A stretch of DNA of 64,000 bases from Corella eumyota (taxonomy: Eukaryota > Chordata > Ascidiacea > Phlebobranchia > Corellidae), in NCBI GenBank assembly GCA_963082875.1, contig OY720098.1:1426001-1490000 (forward strand), given 5' to 3'. Made by a program: the position numbers and the translations under genes. Positions 9,767 through 23,165 of this stretch are shown here, piece after piece. Under the pieces are notes generated by a model. It searched no databases. It was not told where the DNA came from and worked only from the letters and a program-made list of their open reading frames with translations. Position 1 is the stretch's first letter, and each line of letters opens with the position of its first letter.

Positions 9767-12696
9767 TTACATTAACATAAGAAGCGCAGTTAGTGCCTCC
9801 ATATTAGGTGCTGAGCTAATCTTTTTGATTGATTCTTCTAACCCCCTAATAACATCTCGCTTAGTCGCCTCGCTGATATCTTCTGCTGTTTGAAACGAAA
9901 CAATGGCGATCTTTAAACTATTTTCCGCCTCCACAATATTGCCGTTAGACTTCTCTGCATTTGCAAGCATGACATAACACTGGCCAAAAGCTGATAACTT
10001 TGCAGCATTTTCACCGAAAGTATCGATGCGAATTTTAATGGCCTGGGTTAATGCGTTAATGGCTTCATCGTACTCTTTCACGTACACATGGCACCTTCCC
10101 AGATAGAATAGACAGTACGAACTAGCTTGGGCATAAATTCCTGTGGTCCCATGGCTTGCGGTCTTAACGGACATTAGAAGAGCTTGCAGAAGAGGAATCG
10201 CGACGGATTTAATGCCGGGTTCCATATCTTGCTTGTAGAGAATAATAACTAGGTCCTCGATGGTGCTTCCTATGCTGATTAAGCTTCTTAACTTTGTATC
10301 GGGATCTTCAATGTCGAAACAGATTCTGGACGCTGTTCGCAACATATGAAGAGCTGGCCTGTTTTGATGTTTCTGTGTAAGCTTACCAGCTACTTCTACC
10401 AAACTGCACACAACATCTTTGCAAGACTCTGGATTGATTTTAACTTCCTTTAGGTAGTTTACCAAACGATCACATACTTTGGCAGATTTTTTTAAATCGT
10501 TAACTCTAAGAAGCACACAGATCATAACAACATCTGTCCTGACTTTTTGAGCGGGATCTATATGATATGTTAGTATAAGATTTGCAGTGGTGCAGTAGTT
10601 TAGGGACATTATCTCATAATTTTAAGGCCCTACACAAATTACTGGTGTAACAATATGGTTTTTACCTTTCTGTTTGCCAATAACGGGGGCCTGGACAGCA
10701 GTAACTTGATTTAAAGGAATAACTGGGGTTTTTAGAGGTTCAGCTTTTACAGGTTTGTCTGAAAAAACAAAATTTGGGAACATTATTTTATAAATTTGCT
10801 GGCTAACATGTTAAATAGGCACTACTACAGCATTAGAACATGTTATTTACTCTTTTCTTTGTTAGCTTTAGGTGCCGGGACTGCATTAACTACGTATGAC
10901 TGGCTAATTGGGTCTGCATGAGGTTCAGGTTTTACAGGTTCATCTAAGAAAAAAAATATATTGTAAAAATAAATATTTCATAATTATGCTGGCTAACATT
11001 ACAAATAGGCACCACTTGAAAGTTAAATACCGTTCTTATTAGTAGCTATAGGTGCCTGGACAAGAGGGAATTCGTTTGACTGGCTTATAGGGGGTGTTAA
11101 AGGTTCCGCTTTTGGTTGAACTAGGAAAGAATATTAAACATTAATCTGTTATTAGCAACCTACTTAATTCCTCGCCTTTGATTTTTCGTGATAAACAGAA
11201 AAAAAAAATAATAATTTAGGCTTAAAATATAGAAAATATAAACCACTAGCTTCACAATTTTAACTTACTGTCAAAAACGAAGTCCGGTGGATTTAGACGC
11301 GACAAGGGTACACACTGTTTTTTGTCAATCTTCGGATGAATAAGAGCCATTCCCCTAAGAGTGTCAGCTACACTAAGAAGCACATTGGTAAAATCTAGAT
11401 CGTCGATCATCTTGCTAAGCTCATCTCTAACTTGAACCATGTTGGGGCGCTTTGTAGGATTTCCGTCCCAGCATTTCTTCATTTCAATCTCTAAAGCTTC
11501 GATCAATTTCACGTCGCCTAATTTTCGCTTTGTTTTCAAATCTCTTTTAAGGTTATCCACTTCATCCAAATCGGGTCTGGCACCCCGACAAACAGCTCTC
11601 ACAAATGCATCAACATTGGCTACTACATGCATTTGTACGGGATTTTCCCGGGTTAAGACCATGTGTAGAATGATACCATAGCTGTATACATCTTGCTGTG
11701 GATGTAATTTTAGAAAAGGGTTTTTCAAACGCTCTGGAGCCGCATATGGAATTGTAAATTCGCAATCTTCGCTTGAATTTGCGTTTTTTGGTGCCACGCT
11801 GCAAGTAGAGATTTCTGCTCCTCCAAAATCAGCAATTTTACAATGAAGATCTCTGGTCAAAACCACATTATCAGGTTTCATATCTCCATGTGTAAGTTTT
11901 CTGGTACTGTACAAATTATGAAGAAAAGCAAGACCATCAGCAACTTCGAACCCTATTCTTAAACGAAGACAAGGATCAAGATTTGCTTTCTCGTTAAGAA
12001 GAAGGTCTCCCATACTGCCTCCAGGAAGGTATTCCATAATAATCCCCATTGATCTTTTCCATTTTGACCAGCCGAAAATACGAAGAACATTTGCATGGTT
12101 GATCTTGTTTAATGTATCCAATTCTCGTTTAATTCTGTTTCAAGTAGATAAATTGTCCCGTTAAAAAGTTTTTTTATGCTTTAACAACACAGCGTTAGTA
12201 TAATTTAAACTACAACAACAGATTTTTAAACATATTTTTACGTAAAGAATCGGTCTTAAAGCTTCTCCTACTTACTTGTCTTCTGGGTTATCACCACCCA
12301 TAGCAAAGCATTTAATGGCAACTGCACCTAGAGCATTATGGAAAGCAAGTCTAACTGTCCCAAACGATCCACTTCCAAGATTTCCTGTGTCTTCATCAGC
12401 TACGCATTGTAGCTCACTCGGAGGGTAGATTCGTACCTAAAAATGTTCACATTTTAATTTATCAAGGTTAAACTTTATTTAAGGTTGACATAAAATGTTA
12501 GTTATAGCCCTATATAAACATTATAATAAGTGTTGTACTTAAATTATAAATGTTTATAAAAAGGTTCAAAAAACAAAGTTATGATTTTTATATTAAATGA
12601 ATAATATTAAAAGAATTTGTATAAAAATTTTTAACTTACAATATAAAACAAGATTTAATATTTATTTATAAAAGGTTTTACCTGTCTTTCAGTCAT
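9767..12696 (-). CDS. Kinase-linker-TPR protein, copy 1 (non-RD TKL-like kinase)
   Basis: Seven coding exons on the minus strand: 12682-12696, 12276-12436, 11269-12134, 11031-11120, 10851-10943, 10666-10758 and 9767-10557. They join in frame to give about 702 residues. The 15-nt first exon encodes MTERQ. The kinase domain (about 20-320) has glycine loop GSGSFG (26-31), VAIK with Lys47, HGDMKPDN with catalytic Asp143, DFG at 161 and an APE-like AAPERL. The Arg of HRD is replaced by Gly, a non-RD form known in IRAK1 and other innate-immunity-linked TKL kinases. Three mini-exons encode a Pro/Glu-rich linker with VQAP motifs. The last exon encodes about 260 residues of helical repeats with two clear TPR-like units (LGRCHVYVKEYDEAI; GQCYVMLANAEKSNG). 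It should be a catalytically competent cytosolic signalling kinase. The substrate is unknown, and the immune role is inference. Confidence 0.85.
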
Positions 12697-13399
12697 GGCT
12701 TTAACTTAAATTTTTCTTGCTTATTCTATACACTTTTTAATTTTTATATTTATTTTTAGCCTAAAATTGCAGACAACAATTTACCAGTTAAACAGTAAAA
12801 AATAGGCTATAAAATCTAGCTAACAATACTATTTAAATCAACATATTTAGTACTGCCTTTAAATTTCAGATTTTCGCAAATGTGCAAACTGTTTAGCGTG
12901 TTTTTTATTTACCAAGATGTAGTAACTGTTTGCTGAATAAAGAAGTGTCAGACTGTTAATTGTTTGCCAAAACCCTTTTTTGGTTTGCTGTGTAATCAGT
13001 CGATAAATTTAATTTGCATTGAAGTTTAATATCAAAGTCTATAATGTGTTAAAACTTTATTATCAAAATAGTATTTTCACAATAAACTTAAATTTAAAAC
13101 TCTCTAAATACACTTCATTAAATGGAAAAAAAACATTTAAATTTGGTGTTTTTATTTAAAAAAGTTAATTGTTCATTTACAACCACATTAAAACAAAATA
13201 TGTTAGAATGTAATAACAAAGATACATAATAATAATATAATCAGTGATTTGGTTAAAATAAAACTATATATAGTAAGTTATAGTGTTATGTACAGAAAAT
13301 AATAAGGCGATAATTCAATTAAAATGCGCTTCAACACGAAGTGTTATCACAAATAAAATATTTACACAACCAGGCAACTATTGTCGCCATTTCTATTTT

Positions 13400-13530
13400 A
13401 ATGGCAATGCAGTAAAATATTAACTTTATATTCAACAAGATATGTTGTGATTTAACAATGGTATTCTGTTACGGACCAATAATCACGTGACATGTTTACT
13501 GTCATTTAGTTGACGGGTTGCTAGTTTTGT
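13400..13530 (-). promoter_or_regulatory. Conserved 3'-flank block of kinase copy 2 with CACGTG
   Basis: This is the copy-2 version of the block downstream of every kinase gene in the array. AATCACGTGACATGTTTA includes CACGTG at 13484-13489, 323 bp beyond the stop codon. The surrounding sequence is nearly identical to the flanks of copies 1 and 3. Confidence 0.45.
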
Positions 13531-13811
13531 AGAACAGAGATAAAAAAGCAGATTAAATTGATTTTTAAGTCTTTAAAAGAATTGAAGTTTGTTCTTTTAA
13601 ATAAAATAAATTAGAAACAAAATATAACACCAATCTTAATAATTAAAACTGCATTTAATTTACATTTTTCGCTGTATGTTTGATTATCTAGCCGACTGAC
13701 AAAAAATGTCGCTGTTAAGCCAGTCAGCAAAGTTAGGCTACTCGCAAAATCAATATTTACATTTTTATCAGGTGCTGTTGCAAGATTTAATCAATAAAAT
13801 TTACACACCTT

Positions 13812-16800
13812 TTACATTAACATAAGAAGCGCAATTAGTGCTTCCATATTAGGTGCTGAGCTAATCTTTTTGATTGATTCTTCTAACCCCCTAATAACAT
13901 CTCGTTTAGTCTCCTCGCTGATATCTTCTGCTCTTTGAAACGAAACAATGGCGATCTTTAAACTATTTTCCGCCTCCACAATATTGCCGTTAGACTTCTC
14001 TGCATTTGCAAGCATAACATAACACTGACCAAGAGCTGATAACTTTGCAGCATTTTCACCAAAAGCATTGATGCGAATTTTAATGGCCTGACTTAATGCG
14101 TTGATTGCCTCATCGTACTCTTTCACGTACACATGGCACCTTCCCAGATAGAAAAGACAAAACGAAGTAGCCTGAGCAAAAATTCCTGTGCTTTCATAGC
14201 TTGTGGTCTTCATGGCATGTAAAAGAAAATGTAAGACTGGGATTGCAATGGATTTGATGCCGGGTTCCTTATCCTGATTGTAGAGAATGATAATTAGATC
14301 TTCTATGGCGTTTCCTATGCTGTTTAAGCTTCTTAACTTTGTATCGGGATCTTCAATGTCGAAACAGATGCTAGACGCTGTTTGCAACATATGAAGAGCT
14401 GGCCTGTTTTGATGTTTTTGTGTAAGCTTACCAGCAACTTCCACCAAACTGCACACAACATCTTTGCAAGACTCCGGACTGATTTTGGCTTCCTTTAAGT
14501 AGTTCACCAAACGATCACATACTTGAGCAGATTTTTTTAAATCGTTAACTCTAAGAAGCACACAGATCATAACAACATCTGTCCTGACTTTTTGAACGGG
14601 ATCTATATAAAATAATAGTATTAGATTTGCAAAGTAGTGTAATAGTTTGGAAACATTATCTTATGATTTTTAAGAAAACTTTTTACCTTTTTGCTTGCCA
14701 ATAACGGGTGCCCGGACAGCAGTAACTTGATTTGACAGAATAACTGGGGTTTTTTGAGGTTTGGCTTTTACAGGTTGATCTTCTTTGTTAGCTTCAGGTG
14801 CCTTAACTGCAGTAACTTTGTTTGGCTGGATAATTGGGTCTGTAGGAGGTTTAGCTTCTACAGGTTTATCTGAAAGAAAAGAAAATTAGGAACGATATTT
14901 TATAATTTTGCTGAAGATTTTAGGTAGGCACTACTAAAATATACTTATTAAGGTATAAGTTCACCTTTCTGAATGCAAACTACGGATGCCTGGACAGCGA
15001 TAACTTGATTTGACGGGCTTACTGGGTGTGTTGAAAATTGATCTAAAAAGAAAAAAAAAACAATATGGGACATCATTTTAAGAGTATGCAGGCTAACATT
15101 TAAAATATGCACTACTACAACATTAAGATACGTTATTCACCATTTTTATTGCTCGCTTTAGGAGCCTGGACTGCATTAACTTCGTATGACTGGCTAATTG
15201 GGTCTGCATGAGGTTCAGGTTTTACAGGTTCATCTAAGGGAGAAAATAATTTCATGATTTTGCTGGCTAACATTACAAATAGGCACCACTTGAAAGTTAA
15301 ATACCGTTCTCATTAGTAGCTAAAGGTGTCTGGACAAGGGGGAATTCGTTTGACTGGCTCATTTGGGGTGTTGTAGGTTCCGCGTTTGGTTGATCTAAGA
15401 AAGAAAAATTGTTTTAGGGACATTACTTTATAAATTTGCTGGCTAACATTTAAAAAATGCCCTATTGCAGCATTAGAACATGTCATTTACCCTTTTCTTT
15501 GTTAGCTTCAGGTGCCTGAATTGCAGTAACTTTGTTGGACTGGGTAATGGGGTCTGTAGGAGGTTCAGCTTTCATAGGTTTATCTGAAACATTAAAAAAA
15601 ATTAGGGACGTTTTTTATGATTTTGCTGTAGAGTTTAAATAAGCACTACTGAAACCTTTATTAAGGTGAGCGTAATTTACCGTTTTGATTGCAAACTTCG
15701 GGTGCCTTAACAGCAGGAACTTGATTTGATGGGCTTACAGTGTCTGTTGGAGATTCATCTAAAAATATCAAAATAGGGTAATATTTTATAAAATTGCAGG
15801 AAAACATTACAAATAAGCCACACTACAACATTAGAAAAGGTTATTTACCATTTTCACTGCTAGCCACAGGTGCCTGGACATCAGTAACTTCGTTTGACTG
15901 GCTATTTGGGTCTGTATGAAGATCAGCTTTTACAGGTTCATCTTGAAAAAAAAGAAAACTTATTTTAGGGACATTGTTCCGTAATTTTGCTGCAAACATC
16001 ATATAGGCACAACTAAAACCTACTTAATAAAGTAGGAGTTATTTACCTTTCTGATTGCTAACCACAGGTGCCTGGACGGCGGTAACTTGATTTGACGAGC
16101 TTACTGGATCTGTTGTAGGTTGATCTAAAAGAACAAAAAACAAAATAGGATATTATTTTATGAAATTTCAGGATAACATTTTAAATAGGCACTATTACAA
16201 CATCAAAACATGTCATTTACCTTTTTCTTTGTTAGCTTCAGGTGCCTGAACTGCAGTAACTTCGTTGGACTGAATAATTGGGTCTGTAGGAGGTTCAGCT
16301 TCTACAGGTTTATCTGAAAGAAATACAAATTTAGGGACGATATTTTATGATTTTGCTGGAGATTTTAAATTGGCACTACTGAAACCTTTTATTAAGGTAT
16401 GCGTAATTTACCGTTTTGATTGCAAACTTCGGGTTCCTGGACAACAGTAACTGACGGGCTTACAGAGTCTGTTGGAGGTTCGTCTAAAAAGAAAAAAAAA
16501 TAGAATATTTTATGAAATTGCAGGATAACATTACAAATAAGCCACACTACAACATCAGAAAAGGGTATTCACCTTTTTCACTGCTTGCTTCAGGTGCCTG
16601 GACATCAGTAACTTCGTTTGACTGGCTATTCGGGTCTGTATGAAGCTCAGCTTTTACAGGTTCATCTAAGAAAAAGAAATATTGTAATGATGCATATTCA
16701 ATGATTTTGCTGGCTAAAATTTTAAATAGGGACCACATTTAAGTATGAGTTATTTACCTTTCTCATTAGTAGCTAAAGGTGCCTGGACAAGAGGGAACTT

Positions 16801-18461
16801 GTTTAACTGGCTTATAGGGGGTGTTAAAGGTTCCACTTTTGGTTGAACTAGGAAAAAAAAATATTGAAATGCCAATTAAATATTAAACAGTAATATGTTA
16901 ATCACAACCTACTTAATTTCTCACCCTTGATTATTCGTGATAAACAGAAAAAAAAATTAAATAAAAAAATATAAACACATTTTTAACTTACTATCAAAGA
17001 CGAAGTCCGGTGGATTTAGACGCGACAAGGGTACACACTGTTTTTTGTCAATCTTGGGATGAATAAGAGCCATTCCCCTAAGAGTGTCAGCTACACTAAG
17101 AAGTACATTGGTAAAATCTAGATCGTCGATCATCTTGCTTAGCTCATCTCTAACTTCAACCATAGTGGGTCGCTTTGTAGGATTTCCGTCCCAGCATTTC
17201 TTCATTTCAACCTCTAAAGCTTCGATCAATTTCACGTCGCCTAATTTTCGCTCTGTTTTCAAGTCTTCTTTGAGGTTATCTATTTCATCCAAATCGGGTC
17301 TGACGCCTCGATTAACAGCTCTTGTAATAACTTCTGTATTAGCCACCATAGGCATTGGTGCTGGATTTTCCCGGGTTAAGACCATGTGTAGAATGATACC
17401 ATAGCTGTATACATCTTGCCGTGGATGTAATTTCAGAAATGGGTTATCCAATCGCTCTGGTGCCGCATATAAAAGCGTATATTCCAATCCTTTTTTGGAA
17501 TTTACCTTTTTTGGTGCCACGCTGCAAGTAGAGATTTCTGCTCCTCCAAAATCAGCAATTTTACAACGAAGATCCCTAGTCAAAACCACATTATCAGGTT
17601 TCATATCTCCATGTGTAAGTTTTCTGGTACTGTACAAATTATGAAGAAAAGCAAGACCATCAGCAACTTCGAATGACATTCTTACACGAAGACAAGGATC
17701 AAGATTTGCTTTTTTATTAAGAAGAAGGCTTCCCATACTGCCTCCAGGAAGGTACTCCATAATAATTCCCATTGACCTTTTCCATTTTGACCAGCCGAAA
17801 ATACGAAGAACATTTGCATGGTTGATCTTGTTTAATGTATCCAATTCTCGTTTAATTCTGTTTCAAGTAGATCAAGTAAAAAGTTTTTTATGCTTTAACA
17901 ATACAGCGTTAGTATAGTTTAAACTACAACAACAGGTTTTTAAACATATTTTTACGTAAATAATCGGTCTTAAAGCTTCTCCAACTTACTTATCTTCTGG
18001 GTTATCACCACCCATAGCAAAGCACTTAATGGCAACTGCACCTAGAGCATTATGAAAAGCGAGTCTAACTGTCCCAAACGATCCACTTCCAAGATTTCCT
18101 GTGTCTTCATCAACCACACATTGTAGCTCATTCGGAGGGTAGATTCGGACCTAAGAAATTATTTTAAAGTTTATTAAAAGTTTAGAGAATATCAGGGTGT
18201 GTAGTTTGCGCAATGTTAGCATTTTGGCAGAATGTTTAAAATAGTTTTTTAATATTATGGCTATCATATTTTTCCGGATAAAAATTTACGCAATTTTTAA
18301 TTTTTCGAAGTTAAACTAATCTAAAGTTGATATAAAAGATTATTTTTAGCCCTTGATTAACCTGAAAATAGGTGTTATACCTTAATTATAAATGTATATA
18401 AAAAACAGCATTTAAAGATTCAATATTTAATTATAGAAGGTTTTACCTGTCTGTGAGTCAT
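13812..18461 (-). CDS. Kinase-linker-TPR protein, copy 2 (expanded linker)
   Basis: Sixteen coding exons are inferred: 18447-18461 (MTHRQ), 17990-18150, 16992-17857, twelve linker exons between 16847 and 14687, and 13812-14602. All junctions keep frame and give about 988 residues. The kinase part has GSGSFG, VAIK, HGDMKPDN and DFGGAE, as in copy 1. The TPR exon is 791 nt, the same length as in copies 1 and 3. The linker is about 378 residues, against about 30 in copies 3 and 4 and about 92 in copy 1, so the extra length comes entirely from mini-exon multiplication. The upstream flank is nearly identical to that of copy 1, pointing to a recent duplication. The protein should be an active non-RD kinase with an unusually long, flexible, Pro/Glu/Thr-rich tether to its TPR domain. 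The real set of linker exons used in mRNA may vary. Confidence 0.82.
14687..16847 (-). repeat. Twelve-exon linker array, three copies of a four-exon unit (about 720 bp)
   Basis: Linker exons in transcription order: 16758-16847, 16573-16665, 16412-16483, 16221-16313, 16047-16124, 15849-15941, 15681-15758, 15491-15583, 15305-15394, 15141-15233, 14965-15042 and 14687-14869. Each is a multiple of three and flanked by phase-1 introns, so gain, loss or skipping never breaks the frame. By sequence they fall into types a (90 nt), b (93), c (72-78), d (93) and e, in the order a-b-c-d, c'-b-c-d, a-b-c'-(d+e). Exons of the same type lie 708-730 bp apart. The final exon is 183 nt and joins a d module to an e module with no intron between them. 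Confidence 0.85.
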
Positions 18462-19159
18462 GGCTTCAACTTAACTTGAATTTTCTTGGTAATCCTAAAA
18501 ACCTATTATATTTTTATATTAGGTTTTTGCCTAAAATTGCAGACAAAACAATTTAATAGTTACACAGTAAAGTTTAGGCTATAAAATCTAGCTAACAATA
18601 CTATTTAAATAAGCATACTGCCCTTCCATATTTTAGATTTTCGCAAATGTGCAAACTGTTTAGCGTGTTTTTTATTTACCAAGATGTAGTTAACTGTTTG
18701 CTGAATAAAGAAGTGTCAGACTGTTAATTGTTTGCCAAAACCCTTTTTTGGTTTGCTGTGTAATTAGTCGATAACTTTAATTTGCATTGAAGTTTAATAT
18801 CAAAGTCTTTAATGTGTTAAAACTTTATTATCAAAATAGTATTTTCACAATAAACTTAAATTTAAAACTCTCTAAATACACTTTATTAAATAGAAAAAAC
18901 ATTTAAATTTAGTGTTTTTATTTAAAAAAGGTTCATTTACAACCACATTAAAACAAAATATGTTAGAATGTAATAACAAAGATACATAATAATAATATAA
19001 TCAGTGATTTGGTTAAAGTAAAACTATATATAGTAATTTATAGTGTTATGTACAGAGAGAAAAAGGGCGATAATTCAATTAAAATGCGCTTCAACACGAA
19101 GTGTTATCACAAATAAAATATTTACACAACCAGCCAACTATTGTCGCCATTTTTATTTT

Positions 19160-19290
19160 AATGGCAATGCAGTAAAATATCAACTTTATATTCAACAAGA
19201 TAAGTTGTGATTAAACAATTGTATTCTGTTACGGAACAAATATCACGTGATATGTTTACTTTATTGTTCAACTGACAGACTACTAGTTTT
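19160..19290 (-). promoter_or_regulatory. Conserved 3'-flank block of kinase copy 3 with CACGTG
   Basis: This is the copy-3 version of the downstream block. TATCACGTGATATGTTTA includes CACGTG at 19244-19249, 329 bp beyond the stop. It is closer in sequence to copy 1 than to copy 2 over the following 80 bp. Confidence 0.45.
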
Positions 19291-19577
19291 GTAAAACAGA
19301 AATAAAAATCTAAGATTAACTTGATTTTTAAGCCTTTAAAAGAATTAAAATTTGTTCGTTTAGTTTCAATTCGGTTTGTAACACCTTAATATACCAACCT
19401 ACACAATTAAATTGGCTTTTATTTATTTTTTTAGTGTATTTTTGATTATATTTCTAACTGACAAAAATGTCGCCGTTTAGGCAGTCAGCAAAGTTAAAGG
19501 GAACTCGTTATCAGTCAATATTTACATTTATTAAAAGTCAGATGGCAGAATAAACCCATATGGGGTCATGTTTTATT

Positions 19578-22177
19578 TTACAATAACATTAGAAGCGCAA
19601 TTAGTGCTTCCATGTTAGGTGCTGAGTGCAGCTTCTTAATTGACTCTTCTAACCCTTTAATAACATCTCGTTTGGTCTCCGCGCTCATATCCTCTGCCTT
19701 CAAAAACGAAGCAATGGCGGCCCTTAAACTTTTTTCTGCCTCTACGAGATCACCTTTAGCCTTTTCTGCATTTGCAAGCATAACATAGCACTGGCCAAGC
19801 GCTGATAATTTTCCAGCGGCAGCACCAAATGTTTTAGTACGAATGTTAATTGCAGAGCCTAATGCACTTATGGCCTTATCGAACTCTTTCACGTACACAT
19901 GGCACCTTCCTAGATAGTATAAGCACAGCGAAACGGCTTGCGTGTAAATCTGAGTATTGCCATCGCTCGCTGTCTTAATAGACATTAGAAGAGCTTGTAG
20001 AAGCGGAATTGCGACGGATTTGATGCCGGGTTCCATATCTTGCTTGTAAAGAATGATAACTAGGTCTTCGATGGCATTTCCCACACTGTTTAAACTCTTC
20101 AACTTTGTATCAGAATCTGGAATAAGGAGACAGATCTTGGACGCTCTTGCCAGCATATGAAGAGATGACTTGTTTTGCAATCTTCGTGTGAGCTTACCAG
20201 CAGTTTCTACCAAGCAGCAGACAACCTCTTTACACACTTGTGGTTTCAAGGTAGTTCGGTCAATGTAAGCTGTCAAGCGATCACAAACTAATGCACAATC
20301 TGTTAAGTTGTTGGCTTTAAGCAAAATAGAAACCAGAACAACATCTGCCTTAATCTTTTTAACCGGATCTGTATAACGAATTGATAATATGATGAATACC
20401 CAACCATAGAATTTACCTTTAACATAGCGTTACAATACAGTTGACTAGGATAAAACATAGAAATAAGTTACCGGTGTTACTGCTAACAACAGTTGCGTGG
20501 ACAACTGTAGGTTGGTTTGACGGGCTTGCTGGGGATGCTTTGGGTTGGGGCTTCGCAGTTTGATCTATAACATAGAACGTAAGAATTTTTAAACTAAAAT
20601 TCTCAAAATGCAATATTTTTTAAAGAAAAAAATTAGAAGAGATGTTATCGTATTTGTGCATAACTTTAACTTACCGCCAATGACGAATGCGGGTGGACTT
20701 AGACGTGACAAAGGTACACACTGGTTTTTGTCGATCTTTGGTTGAATGATTGCCATTCCTTTAAGAGTGTCAGCCACACTAAGAAGGATTTTCGTAATAT
20801 CCAGATCGTCTATCATCTTGCTTAGCTCATCTCTAACTTGAACCATGGTGGGGCGTTTTGTATGATCCCCGTTCCAGCATTTCTTCATTTCAATCTCTAA
20901 TGCTTCGATTAACTTAGCGTCAGCCAAATTTCTCTTTGTTTTAAGATCCCTTTTTAGGTCGTCAACTTCCTCCAAACCGGGTCTGGCGCCTTCTTGAACA
21001 GCTTTAGAAAAGACCTCAGTATTAGCTACCATATGCATTTGTACGGGATAGTCTCGGGTTAGAATCATATGTAGAATGATACCATAGCTGTACACATCTT
21101 GCTGTGGGTGTAATCTCAGAAATGGGTTTTTTAAACGCTCTGGTGCCGCATATAAAAGGGTATATTCGGAACCCGTGTTGGACCTAAGGTTTCTTGGGGC
21201 TGTGCTGCAAGTAGAAATTTCGGCTCCTCCAAAATCAGCAATTTTACAATGAAGATCTTTTGTTAAAACCACATTATCAGGTTTCATATCTCCATGTGTA
21301 AGCTTTCTGGTACTGTACAAATTATGGAGAAAAGCAAGACCGTCAGCAACTTCGTATGACATTCTAACACGAAGACAAGGATCAAGATTGGCCTCTGGTT
21401 TAAGAAGAAGAGTTCCCATACTGCCTCCAGGAAGGTACTCCATGATAATTCCCATGGAATTCGGCCATTTAGCCCAACCATAAATACGAAGAACATTTGC
21501 ATGGTTGATCTTGTTTAAAGTTTCCAATTCTCTTTTAATTCTGCAGAAAAAGGTAATTTAAGATTTGAATAACAAAGGTTTAATCTTGGCCTTACTCGTA
21601 GAAGCAAAAGCGCATTAAACGCTGATTCAAATAACTCACTTATCCTCTGGGTTGTTGGCTCCTACAGGAAAGCATTTAATGGCAACTGAGCCTAGGACAT
21701 TATGGAAAGCAAGTCGAACTGTCCCGAACGATCCACTTCCGAGATTCCCTGTGTCTTCATCAACTACACATTGTAGCTCACCAGCTGGATATAATCGTAC
21801 CTAAGATATGTTTATTATTTTATTAAACGTTTGGGACAATAACATGAGTTTAAATTTAAAAAAAAAAAAAAAATCTCTTAACATAAGCTTTAAATTAATC
21901 ACATTTTTTTATATAGTTAATATTTCAATTTATTTTTGCTTCTATATTATCACAAACCAAACAAAAACACTTTTTAATATGCCCAACTCAAAGCCTAAGG
22001 TCGGGTTAATAAACGAACAATAAAAGTTCAATAAAGAGGTAATTTAATACTCGGTCGGAAAACAAAAGTATGTACATGTATTAAGCCTACAAACACACTT
22101 AAACTACTAGTTAAGTATTTTTCAAAGTTATATTTTAATTTAAACCATATAAAGTTTTTTACCTGTCGATCTGCCAT
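19578..22177 (-). CDS. Kinase-linker-TPR protein, copy 3
   Basis: Five coding exons: 22163-22177 (MADRQ), 21640-21800, 20675-21540, 20472-20564 and 19578-20368, giving about 641 residues in frame. Exon lengths 15, 161, 866 and 791 match copies 1 and 2 exactly. The kinase keeps GSGSFG, VAIK, HGDMKPDN, DFGGAE and AAPERL. There is a single linker exon of 93 nt (DQTAKPQPKASPASPSNQ...), rich in Pro, Ser and Lys. The TPR-like exon has LGRCHVYVKEFDKAI and GQCYVMLANAEKAKG. Protein divergence from copies 1 and 2 is modest in the kinase and larger in the first half of the TPR exon. This is the short form of the family; a cytosolic signalling kinase is the expected role, with partners unknown. Confidence 0.85.
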
Positions 22178-23165
22178 TTGTACAAGTTGATTTTGTAAAA
22201 AGAAAATCCGTAAATTCGCTTTAAGTAAATTTTTTCATTTGCTTAAAATTGCATTTAAGTAATAAAAACTTAATCATTACATAAAAATTCCCCTGTAAAA
22301 TATATAAAATATTGTTTTAAATCTAACTAAAAATGACTCTCATCTATAAAACCTGTATATTATATAAGAACTTCTGCAAAAGTCGTAATACAGTTTTTAG
22401 TTCCCTTTTCTCTGTTTACCTGAACGGGTGGCTGAATATAGCTCACTAGAATGTGGCGTATGCTTTCTTTATTTGCTGTAGCTCTTTATTATATTTAGTA
22501 TGAGGTTTTCTCTGCCTTTTATTTGCATTCTAGTTCAGGGTAGCGGTAAATATGTTTACACGTTTAATAAAAAATTGGCAATTTTTGTTTTTTAATTTTA
22601 AAATTCACATTTTAGTAAAGATATTAAATAAGTAAAATCTTTAAATTAAAAACTACGTAGTTATAAATACACTGCTGTTCCTAATTACCTTTTATTTACT
22701 AGGTAATACAGACTCAACATATTGTGCTTAAGTAAAACGTAAGTTTTATACTTGTGGTCTCAGATGTGCTTTCCCCCACATCAAAACAAAAGTAAATGTT
22801 TTTTACTCTCTTTGCTTTGGTAGGTTTAGCCTACGCTTTCCTATCTTCTTTATAACATAAACCTATTGGTTGGTATTTAAGTAGGTGACTGGCATTATTC
22901 TTTTGAATAACATCAAAGTATTATTTAACTAATACACAAAAATACATGAAACGATAAAAAAGCCCAAAAATGTGTTTTATTTATTGTGAATATTTTACGC
23001 AACATTACACATCCAATACTTTTTAAAATTTTCTACTTGTATCAGCTATATTTGATTTTTAAAAGCGAATTTTTGCTAACATCTAACTTGCATTTGAATG
23101 GCTACTATCTGACACTTGTTTTAAAGGTAAGTATGTGTACATTTTAGTTAACACTAAGTTAAAGA

